This document shows, piece by piece, positions 5,025 to 11,554 of a stretch of DNA of 13,569 bases. Location: contig JACCXR010000058.1 of assembly GCA_013696915.1 (NCBI GenBank), positions 1 to 13,569 on the forward strand, written 5' to 3'. The stretch comes from Euzebyaceae bacterium. Lineage in GTDB: Bacteria > Actinomycetota > Nitriliruptoria > Euzebyales > Egibacteraceae. Under the pieces are notes generated by a model. It worked only from the letters and a program-made list of their open reading frames with translations, was not told the DNA's origin and searched no databases. Every line of letters starts with the position of its first letter. Within the stretch, counting starts at the first letter, position 1. The position numbers and the translations under genes were made by a program.

Positions 5025-6203
5025 ATGAGGCATATCGGGACAAGGCTGGTCCTGCTCGCGGCAATTGGGATGGTGCTGGCGGCCTGTGGCGGCACCGGGG
5101 ACACCGGTGCGACCGGCGCCTCGGGAGCCGGCACCCAGGGTGCGGCGACCGCAGAGGGCGGGGGCCTGTCGGTCGGTGCCGGTACAGAGACGGAAGGGCA
5201 GACGGATGCCGGCGCAGAGACGGAAGGACAGACGGATGCCGGCGAAGAGACGGAAGGGCAGACGGATGCCGCCACCGAGGCGGATGGTGGTGATGAGCCC
5301 CAGGTCGCGTTCATCCCGCAGATCGTCGGCATCCCGTACTACGACGGCTTCGAGGAGGGGGCGCAGCGGGCGGCCGAGGAGTTCGGCGTCGACTACGTGC
5401 AGAGCGGTCCGGCGCAGGCCGATCCCTCGGAGCAGCTGCGCATCCTGGAGGGCTTCATCACTCAGGGCTTCGACGCGATCGTGGTGTCGCCGCTGGACCC
5501 CACCACGCTGGACAACGCGATCAGCGAGGCCGTCGACGCGGGCATCCTGGTCGCTGCTTCAGACGCCGACGCTCCCGGCACGGACCGGGCGTTCTACGTG
5601 GCACAGGCGACCGACCAGGCGCTCGGGTACACGCTGATCGACAACCTGGTCGAGCAGATCGGCGGTGAGGGCCAGATCGGCATCGTCTCCGGTGTGGCGA
5701 ACACGCCGAGTCTCGACGCCTGGGTGGAGTTCATGCAGGAGCGCATCGAGACCACCTATCCGGATGTCGAGGTGGTGGGCGGCGTGCGGCATGCCCCGGA
5801 CAGCGAGACGGCGTTGTCGGAGGCCCAGAGCCTCATGACGGCGTTCCCGGAGATCGACGGCCTCGTCGGCGTGCCGTCGACGGCGGTCCCCGGCGTGGCG
5901 CAGGCGGTGCAGAACGCCGGCAAGGCGGGCGAGATCGCCGTCATCGGCTACGGCTCGCCCAACACCGCCCGACCGTTCATCGAAAGCGGGGTCATGGAGA
6001 CCACCGTGCTGTGGGACGTGGAGCAGCTGGGCTACCTCACCGTGTGGGCGGTCGACTACATCCTGGAAGGCAACGAGTTCGAGCCGGAGAACGACGTTCC
6101 CGGGTTCGACGAGCCGGTCGCGTGGGATGAAGAGACGCAGACCTTGCTGCTGGGGCCGCCGGTGATCTATGACGAGTCCAACGTCGGAGACTTCGACTTC
6201 TAG
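5025..6203 (+). CDS. Sugar ABC transporter substrate-binding lipoprotein, LsrB/RhaS-like
   Basis: A 392-residue lipoprotein. The signal peptide MRHIGTRLVLLAAIGMVLAA leads to Cys21 (lipobox LAAC), which is lipidated and anchors the protein outside the membrane. Residues 22-90 are a Gly/Thr/Glu/Asp-rich linker with three 10-residue repeats at 55-84. From about 92 a periplasmic-binding type 1 (Peripla_BP_4) domain follows: VAFIPQIVGIPYYDGFEEGA, a DAIVVSPLDP hinge strand, ASDADAPG, and the end IGYGSPNTARPFIESGVMET then LWDVEQLGYLTVWAVDYIL. It closes on VIYDESNVGDFDF. The layout, LWDV-x-Q-x-G and the N-(I/V)-G-x-(Y/F)-D-F ending match LsrB (AI-2) and RhaS (rhamnose) rather than RbsB. By alignment from memory, the LsrB residues contacting AI-2 (Lys in IPKLVG, the Asp-Gln pair) are not kept, so the ligand is probably different. 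First gene of the operon. Confidence 0.9.
   Translation: MRHIGTRLVLLAAIGMVLAACGGTGDTGATGASGAGTQGAATAEGGGLSVGAGTETEGQTDAGAETEGQTDAGEETEGQTDAATEADGGDEPQVAFIPQIVGIPYYDGFEEGAQRAAEEFGVDYVQSGPAQADPSEQLRILEGFITQGFDAIVVSPLDPTTLDNAISEAVDAGILVAASDADAPGTDRAFYVAQATDQALGYTLIDNLVEQIGGEGQIGIVSGVANTPSLDAWVEFMQERIETTYPDVEVVGGVRHAPDSETALSEAQSLMTAFPEIDGLVGVPSTAVPGVAQAVQNAGKAGEIAVIGYGSPNTARPFIESGVMETTVLWDVEQLGYLTVWAVDYILEGNEFEPENDVPGFDEPVAWDEETQTLLLGPPVIYDESNVGDFDF
5187..5276 (+). repeat. Three 30-base tandem repeats coding ETEGQTDAGx
   Basis: Three near-identical 30-base units (5187-5216, 5217-5246, 5247-5276), each starting GAGACGGAAGG and encoding E-T-E-G-Q-T-D-A-(G/A)-x. They lie in frame in the linker between the lipidated Cys and the sugar-binding domain. 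The unit is a multiple of three, so copy-number change would alter only tether length. Confidence 0.95.
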
Positions 6204-6205
6204 GC

Positions 6206-6222
6206 CCGGCGGGGCTCGCCGG
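6206..6222 (+). promoter_or_regulatory. Small stem-loop between binding protein and ATPase
   Basis: CCGGCG (6206-6211) pairs with CGCCGG (6217-6222) around the loop GGGCT, in the 35-base gap after the binding-protein stop. Comparable hairpins after binding-protein genes stabilise that part of the message or partly stop transcription. No T-run follows, so readthrough is expected. In such G/C-rich DNA a stem of this size can occur by chance. Confidence 0.35.
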
Positions 6223-6238
6223 CGAGGCAGGTGCGGCG

Positions 6239-7756
6239 ATGGGCTCGACGCTTCTCGAGGCGACCGGCCTGTGCAAGGCCTTCGGGCCCACGCAGGCCCT
6301 CGCGGAGGTCGGGCTGCACCTGCATGCCGGCGAGGTGGTCGCCGTCCTGGGCGAGAACGGCGCAGGCAAGTCGACGCTCATCAAGATCCTGTCGGGGGTC
6401 TACATCGCGGACGCCGGTGCCATGCGGCTGCTCGACGAGCCCTATGAGCCGGCCACCCCCGCGGACGCGGTCCAGGCGGGGGTGGCTGCGGTCTTCCAGG
6501 AGCCGACGTTCTTCCCACAGCTCTCGGTCCTGGAGAACGTCTTCGCAGGCCGGCAGCCACGCAGCCGTTTCGGCAACGTTCAGTGGACCGCCATGCTGCG
6601 GGAGGGACGCGAGCTGTTCACCGAGCTCGGCCTGTCCCCGGCGTTGCTCGACCGGCGCATGGAACAGCTGAGCCTCGGCCACCAGCAGCTCGTGCTCATC
6701 GCCCGCGCCCTGCACCTCGAGGCGCGGGTGCTCATCCTGGACGAGCCGACCTCGATCCTGACCGAGAACGATGCGACCAAGCTGTTCGCGCTCGTGGAGC
6801 AGTTCACCGGCGGCGGCGGCGGTGTGCTGTACATCACCCATCGCTTCGGGGAGCTGGCCCAGGTCGCCGATCGCATCGTCGTGCTCAAGGACGGACGCAA
6901 GGTCGGCGAAGGCGCCGCGTCCGAGTTGAGCGAGCAGCAGGTCATCCACCTGATGAGCGGTCGGCATATCGAGCAGGCGGAGGCCATGGCGCAGGGCAAG
7001 CGGGGCGCCGGGGACGCGGCCCCCTTGCTCACCGTCCAGGGGCTCACGGTTGAGGGCGCGTTCTCCGACGTGAACCTCACGGTCAGCCGCGGCGAGATCG
7101 TCGGGCTCTACGGGCTCATCGGGGCGGGACGCACCGAGATCGCCCTGTCGTTGTTCGGGCAGCTGCATCCGTCGGCGGGCACGGTCACGCTCGACGGCCG
7201 GCCGTACGCTCCCCGATCCTCGCGCGCCGCGATGGCCGCAGGCGTCGCCTACGTGCCCGAGGACCGCAAGACCCAAGGGCTGTACCCCCTCATGGACACC
7301 GGCGCCAACCTCAGCACCGCGGTGCTCGACCGGGTCAGCCAGGGAGGGTTCGTCCACCGATCGAAGGAGCGCACCCTGGTGAGGCGCTTCGTGGAGTCGC
7401 TGGGCATCAAGACCCGCGACCCCGGCGAGTCGATACTCAATCTCTCGGGCGGATCACAGCAGAAGGTCCTGCTCGCGCGGTGGCTGGCCACCGAGCCGAA
7501 GCTGCTCATCCTCGACGAGCCGACCCGCGGCATCGACGTCGGCACGAAGACCGAGATCCACCGGCTCATCTTCGGACTGGCCGAGCAGGGCTTCGGGGTC
7601 CTGGTGATCTCCTCGGAGCTGCCGGAGCTGCTGGTCCTGTCGGATCACGTCCACGTGGTCCGCGACGGGCGCATGGTGGCCGACTTCCGCCGCGGCGACG
7701 CGACGAGCCATGCGGTGCTCGAAGCGACGATGGGCTATACGGGTGCCGATGTCTAG
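6239..7756 (+). CDS. Sugar ABC transporter ATP-binding protein, two nucleotide-binding domains (RbsA-like)
   Basis: A 505-residue cytoplasmic ATPase, the usual length for RbsA/MglA/RhaT. Domain 1: Walker A GENGAGKST (38-46), Q-loop Gln87, signature LSLGHQQ (144-150), Walker B VLILDEPTS (164-172), H-loop His201. Domain 2: GLIGAGRTE (292-300), where the Walker A Lys is Arg, then LSGGSQQ (402-408), Walker B LLILDEPTRGID (422-433) and SSELPELL. The altered Walker A in domain 2 and the non-canonical signature in domain 1 are normal for this family, which hydrolyses ATP mainly at one site. The start ATG 6239 gives MGSTLLEATGLCKAF directly at the first strand; the ribosome-binding site before it is weak. 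The gene overlaps the following permease start by 8 bases (7749-7756), suggesting translational coupling. Confidence 0.95.
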   Translation: MGSTLLEATGLCKAFGPTQALAEVGLHLHAGEVVAVLGENGAGKSTLIKILSGVYIADAGAMRLLDEPYEPATPADAVQAGVAAVFQEPTFFPQLSVLENVFAGRQPRSRFGNVQWTAMLREGRELFTELGLSPALLDRRMEQLSLGHQQLVLIARALHLEARVLILDEPTSILTENDATKLFALVEQFTGGGGGVLYITHRFGELAQVADRIVVLKDGRKVGEGAASELSEQQVIHLMSGRHIEQAEAMAQGKRGAGDAAPLLTVQGLTVEGAFSDVNLTVSRGEIVGLYGLIGAGRTEIALSLFGQLHPSAGTVTLDGRPYAPRSSRAAMAAGVAYVPEDRKTQGLYPLMDTGANLSTAVLDRVSQGGFVHRSKERTLVRRFVESLGIKTRDPGESILNLSGGSQQKVLLARWLATEPKLLILDEPTRGIDVGTKTEIHRLIFGLAEQGFGVLVISSELPELLVLSDHVHVVRDGRMVADFRRGDATSHAVLEATMGYTGADV

Positions 7757-8753
7757 CTCAACCACCACGGCAGGGCGCGACACCGCCGTCGGGCAGCGCT
7801 CCGGCATCGCCGGCCGACTGCAATGGCGGGCGATGGCGATCTACGTGTTCGTGCTCGGCGAGATGATCGTCTTCTCCGTGCTGTCGGCCAACTTTCTGAC
7901 TGCCGCCAACCTCGGCAACATCGCGCTGAACGCCGCCGACCTGGCGTTGATCGCCGCCGGGATGACCCTGGTGATCATCCTCGGAGGCATCGACGTCGCG
8001 GTGGGTTCGGTGCTGGGCCTGCTGGCGTTGATCAGCGGCACAGCGACGCTGGCCGGGGTGAACCCGTGGCTCATCGTCGTCCTGGCCGTGGTGCTGGGCA
8101 CAGCCATCGGTGCGCTGCACGGCCTGATCGTGACCAAGGGAATGGTGTCGCCGATCATCGCAACGATCGGTCTGCTCGCCGTCTGGCGCGCCGTGCACTT
8201 CAGCCTCTGGGGTGGTTCCGATCTGTTCGCGCCACCGATCAGCCTCCTGCTGGTCGAGCGGTTCGCGGGCATCCCCGGCGTCGCCTTCCTGGTGCTGGTC
8301 GTCTATGGGGGGCTGGCATACGTCATGCGGTTCCGCAGCTTCGGACGCAATGTCTACGCCATCGGCAACGATGCGGAGGCGGCCCGCCTGGCGGGCATCC
8401 GTGTGACCCGCACGACCATCGGCGCGTTCGCCCTGCTCGGCGGCCTGGTGGGCGTGGCGGCACTCGTGTTCATGAGCCGGACCGGCGTGATCCAGGCCTA
8501 TTCAGGTCAAGGTCTCGAACTCGCGGTGATCGCGGCGGTCGTCGTCGGGGGCACGTCCATCACGGGAGGGCGCGGCGCCATCCTCGGGACGTTGGGCGGC
8601 GTGGTGTTCGTGGCGGTGTTGCAGAACGGGGTCGTGCTCCTCGGGGTGCCGCCGCTGTGGAACGGCCTGCTGCTCGGTGTCTTCATCCTGCTCGCCGTGT
8701 CGATCGATGCGATCGTGAACCGACGCGCGGCACGCCGGGAGCGGGCGTTGTGA
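7749..8753 (+). CDS. Sugar ABC transporter permease 1 (BPD_transp_2 family)
   Basis: A 334-residue membrane protein from ATG 7749, which overlaps the ATPase stop (ATGTCTAG). About 8-10 hydrophobic segments begin with MAIYVFVLGEMIVFSVLSAN. Family marks: NLGNIALNAADLALIAAGMT, then LVIILGGIDVAVGSVLGL (the conserved G-G-I-D-(L/V)-S/A-V-G motif), and near the cytoplasmic coupling region FGRNVYAIGNDAEAARLAGI followed by VVVGGTSITGGRGAILGTLG. These identify RbsC/RhaP/LsrC-like permeases. It should pair with the next gene's product to form the transmembrane channel, as RhaP/RhaQ and LsrC/LsrD do, rather than form a homodimer as RbsC does. An upstream in-frame start at 7710 lies within the ATPase gene and adds no family-like sequence. 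The stop overlaps the next start as GTGA. Confidence 0.92.
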   Translation: MSSSTTTAGRDTAVGQRSGIAGRLQWRAMAIYVFVLGEMIVFSVLSANFLTAANLGNIALNAADLALIAAGMTLVIILGGIDVAVGSVLGLLALISGTATLAGVNPWLIVVLAVVLGTAIGALHGLIVTKGMVSPIIATIGLLAVWRAVHFSLWGGSDLFAPPISLLLVERFAGIPGVAFLVLVVYGGLAYVMRFRSFGRNVYAIGNDAEAARLAGIRVTRTTIGAFALLGGLVGVAALVFMSRTGVIQAYSGQGLELAVIAAVVVGGTSITGGRGAILGTLGGVVFVAVLQNGVVLLGVPPLWNGLLLGVFILLAVSIDAIVNRRAARRERAL

Positions 8754-9742
8754 GCTCGCCGACGCATGTGGACCGTCCCGGGCTGGACGTGAGCCGCATG
8801 CTCTCCGACCGGCGGCTGTTCCTCGTGCTCGTCACCATCGCCACCGGCGTCGTCATGAGCCTGCTGTCGCCGTTCTTCCTCAGCGTCGACAACATCCTCA
8901 ACATTACGAAGTTCGGTGTGGTCATCGGGCTGCTGGCTCTCGGCCAGACGCTCGTCATCATCGGCGGCGGGGGCGGCATCGACCTGTCGGTCGGGTCCAT
9001 GCTCGGCCTGTCCGGGATCTGCATGGGGCTGATGGTCAACGCGGGCGTGAACGTCTGGGTCGCCGCTGTGATCACCCTCGGCATCGGCTTGCTGCTGGGC
9101 GCCTTCAACGGTGTGCTCGTGACCGTGATCGGCATCCCGTCGTTGATCGCGACGCTCGGCACCCTCTACGCGTACGAGTCGGCGGCGTTCGTCGCCGCCA
9201 AGGGGGTCACCATCACGGGGTTCGCCCAGGCCGGCTACGCGTTTCTCGGCCAGGGCAAGATCCTGGGCGTCCCCGCGCAGGTGGTGCTCGCCCTGATCCC
9301 TGCGTACCTCCTCGTCGGCGCGATGACGGGCTACCACCGGTTCGGGCGGCGGATCTATGAGGTCGGCAACAACGAGCGGGCGGCGAGCCTGGTGGGGATC
9401 TCGCCCGCGCGCGTGCGCTTCGTCCTGTACGGCATCTCCGGCCTCCTGGCGGGGCTCGGCGCAGTGGTGACGAACTCGTGGCTGCTGGCCGCACGCCCCG
9501 GGGCGGGCGGCAACCTGGTGTTGCAGACCATCACCATCGCCGTGCTCGGCGGCACCAACATCTTCGGCGGCCGCGGGACGGTCTCTGGGACGTTGCTCGC
9601 CGTCGTGTTCATCGTGGTGCTGAGCTCGGGGCTGCAGCTCGCCGGCGTCGACCAGATCTGGCAGCTGGGCGCCCTCGGTGCGCTGCTCGTGCTGACGGTC
9701 ATGGTGAACAACCTGTTGACGGCCAGGTCCGGGTCCCGGTGA
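8750..9742 (+). CDS. Sugar ABC transporter permease 2 (BPD_transp_2 family)
   Basis: A 330-residue membrane protein from GTG 8750, which overlaps the previous stop (GTGA), giving MSSPTHVDRPGLDVSRMLSD before the first helix (RRLFLVLVTIATGVVMSLLS). Family marks: NILNITKFGVVIGLLALGQT, LVIIGGGGGIDLSVGSMLGL and the coupling region FGRRIYEVGNNERAASLVGI with VLGGTNIFGGRGTVSGTLLA. It is clearly homologous to permease 1 but differs enough that the two should form a heterodimer. GTG 8750 is chosen because the frame upstream is only shadow of permease 1. A GGGGG glycine run in the GGGGGIDLSVG motif is slightly longer than in permease 1. Seven bases separate it from the kinase start, so they are in one transcript. 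Confidence 0.92.
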   Translation: MSSPTHVDRPGLDVSRMLSDRRLFLVLVTIATGVVMSLLSPFFLSVDNILNITKFGVVIGLLALGQTLVIIGGGGGIDLSVGSMLGLSGICMGLMVNAGVNVWVAAVITLGIGLLLGAFNGVLVTVIGIPSLIATLGTLYAYESAAFVAAKGVTITGFAQAGYAFLGQGKILGVPAQVVLALIPAYLLVGAMTGYHRFGRRIYEVGNNERAASLVGISPARVRFVLYGISGLLAGLGAVVTNSWLLAARPGAGGNLVLQTITIAVLGGTNIFGGRGTVSGTLLAVVFIVVLSSGLQLAGVDQIWQLGALGALLVLTVMVNNLLTARSGSR

Positions 9743-9749
9743 CGATGCG

Positions 9750-10700
9750 ATGAGCTTGCAGCCGTTGGACATCCTGGGCATCGGCGACCTCGACGTGGAC
9801 ATCTACGTCCGCGTCCCGCGGCTGGCCGGCAACGACGAGAAGATCCACGGGACCCCGGCCGGCATGTTCGCCGGCGGCATGATCGGCAACTTCTGCTGCG
9901 CCGCGTCCCGGCTGGGGCAACGCGTCGGCATGCACGCGGTGGTGGGGGACGACGCGTTCGGCGCGCAGACGATCCAGGGCCTGGCCGAGTTCGACGTCAA
10001 TGCCCGCGGTGTCCGGGTCAAGCCAGGCCAGCAGACGTACTTCTGCGTCATCCAGCTCGACGACAGCGGCGAGAAGGCGCTGACCCTCGCGCGGACCCCC
10101 ATGATCTTCCCGAGCTCGAACGACCTGGATCACGCCCTCATCGCCAGCGCGCGGCTGGTCCACATGGCGCCGTTCGACATCGGGGTCGCGACGGAGGCTG
10201 CGGAGATCGCGCGGGCGGCCGGTGTGGCGGTGTCCGTCGACCTCGAGCCCGGCAGTGTCAGCGAGGGATTGACCGGCGTCGAGCGGCTGCTGGCCAACAC
10301 CGACGTCTGCGTCGTCAACGAGTTCGCGCTGATTGATCTGTTCGGGACCGGCCGCCTCGACGAGGGAGCCGAACACCTCCGCGGCCGGGGCCCCTCGATC
10401 GTGCTCGTCACCCGCGGCGCGCGCGGGGTGACCGTCTTCACCGCCGGAGGACCGCTGAGCATCCCCGGCATCACCGCCGACGTCGTCGACACCACCGGGG
10501 CCGGCGACGCCTGCGCCGCCGCATTCCTCAGCGGATGGCTGGAGGGCTGGCCGCTCGAGGATGCCGCCCGGCTCGGCTGCGCCGCCGGCGCCCTGGCGAC
10601 CCGGGCGATCGGTGCGCGCAGCAGCCTGCCGACGCGGGACGAAGCGCTGGCCGCCATCGGCCGTGGCGCCGCACCGACCGTACATGGGAGCCGACGATGA
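9750..10700 (+). CDS. PfkB-family carbohydrate (ribokinase-like) kinase
   Basis: A 316-residue kinase. PfkB enzymes transfer phosphate from ATP to a hydroxyl of a sugar, nucleoside or similar compound in the cytoplasm. Visible marks: substrate-side DLDVDIYVRVP (13-23), the GG motif AGGMIGNFCCAASRLGQRVG (41-60), the ATP-side VTRGARGVTVF (220-230) and the signature DTTGAGDACAAAFLSGWL (247-264) with catalytic base Asp253. The family is certain, the substrate is not: this region does not single out ribose, fructose, adenosine or 2-keto-3-deoxygluconate. NFCCA after the GG motif, with two adjacent cysteines, is unusual. ATG 9750 follows the permease stop by seven bases, and its stop overlaps the next start (ATGA). 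The position directly after the transporter suggests it phosphorylates the imported ligand. Confidence 0.92.
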   Translation: MSLQPLDILGIGDLDVDIYVRVPRLAGNDEKIHGTPAGMFAGGMIGNFCCAASRLGQRVGMHAVVGDDAFGAQTIQGLAEFDVNARGVRVKPGQQTYFCVIQLDDSGEKALTLARTPMIFPSSNDLDHALIASARLVHMAPFDIGVATEAAEIARAAGVAVSVDLEPGSVSEGLTGVERLLANTDVCVVNEFALIDLFGTGRLDEGAEHLRGRGPSIVLVTRGARGVTVFTAGGPLSIPGITADVVDTTGAGDACAAAFLSGWLEGWPLEDAARLGCAAGALATRAIGARSSLPTRDEALAAIGRGAAPTVHGSRR

Positions 10701-11554
10701 CCAGCACCAGCACTCCGCCGACGCCGGTGAACGACTTCTCCTTCGATGCCCTCACCGACCTGTTCCAGATCGCCAAGCCGATCATCGGTACGGTGCACGC
10801 GCTGCCGCTGCCGGGCGCTCCGCGCTATCGCGGCGAGTCCATGGCCGAGATCGTCGCGCGCGCCGTCGAGGACGCGCAGGCCTACGCGGGCGGCGGCGTG
10901 GACGGGCTGATCGTCGAGAACGCCGGCGACATCCCCTTCCGCAACCCGCGTCACCTCGGCCCCGACACCGTCGCCGGCCTCACCGCGGTTGCCATGGCCG
11001 TGCGCGGCGCCGTCGACGTCCCGATCGGCATCATCTGCGTCGCGCATGGGGTGGTCGAGAGCATCGCGATCGCCAAGGCGGTCGATGCCCGCTTCGTGCG
11101 CGCGAACCAATGGGTCAACGCCTACGTCGCCAACGAAGGCTTCATCGAGGGCTCAGCCGCCGAAGCGCTGCGCTTCCGCTCCGCGATCCGCGGCGAGGAC
11201 ATCCGGGTGTTCGCCGACGTCCACGTCAAGCACGGCAGCCACGCGATCGTCGGTGACCGCAGCATCGCGGAGCTGACCTACGACACCGAGGCCTTCGACG
11301 CCGACGTGCTGATCGCCACGGGCACCCGGACCGGCGACCCCACCCGGCTGGCGGAGGTGCACGAGATCAAGGACGTCGCCAGCCTGCGCGTCCTGGTCGG
11401 CAGCGGCCTCGACGACAGCAACGCCTCGGAGCTGTTGAGCCTCGCGGACGGTGCGATCGTCGGGAGCGCCATGAAGCACGAGGGCGTGTGGTGGAAGCCG
11501 GTCGATCCCGTCCGGGTCGCCGCGATCATGACGGCGGTCGAGCGGCTGCGCTGA
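10697..11554 (+). CDS. BtpA/SgcQ-family TIM-barrel protein
   Basis: A 285-residue protein from ATG 10697, preceded by GGGAG and overlapping the kinase stop by four bases. Family marks in order: IGTVHALPLPGAPRY (30-44), GGGVDGLIVENAGDIPF (65-81), a strand VPIGIICVAHGVVESIAIA (108-126), FADVHVKHGSHAI (172-184), DADVLIATGTRTGDPT (201-216) and VLVGSGLDDSN. BtpA was named in a cyanobacterium for a role in photosystem I accumulation, and SgcQ lies in an E. coli putative sugar operon. The fold suggests a phosphate-binding aldolase/isomerase-like barrel, but no reaction is established that I know of. Coupling to a kinase and sugar transporter points to an enzyme acting on the phosphorylated sugar. 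The usual metal or catalytic residues are not certain to me, though Glu74, Asp174, His176, Lys178 and His179 are candidates. Its 3' end overlaps the convergent deacetylase gene by 29 bases. Confidence 0.88.
   Translation: MTSTSTPPTPVNDFSFDALTDLFQIAKPIIGTVHALPLPGAPRYRGESMAEIVARAVEDAQAYAGGGVDGLIVENAGDIPFRNPRHLGPDTVAGLTAVAMAVRGAVDVPIGIICVAHGVVESIAIAKAVDARFVRANQWVNAYVANEGFIEGSAAEALRFRSAIRGEDIRVFADVHVKHGSHAIVGDRSIAELTYDTEAFDADVLIATGTRTGDPTRLAEVHEIKDVASLRVLVGSGLDDSNASELLSLADGAIVGSAMKHEGVWWKPVDPVRVAAIMTAVERLR

Noticed and set aside
6239..7756. Altered Walker A in the second ATPase domain and LSLGHQQ signature in the first, as possible loss of function
   Set aside because: Both features are normal in the RbsA/MglA family.
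7823..8749. Open frame on plus strand extending permease 2 upstream
   Set aside because: It is the out-of-frame shadow of permease 1; permease 2 starts at GTG 8750 with the GTGA overlap.
4932..9742. Idea that this is an AI-2 (lsr) uptake locus
   Set aside because: LsrK, LsrF, LsrG and LsrR are absent and the AI-2 contact residues recalled for LsrB are not kept, so only a distant LsrB/RhaS-like transporter is supported.
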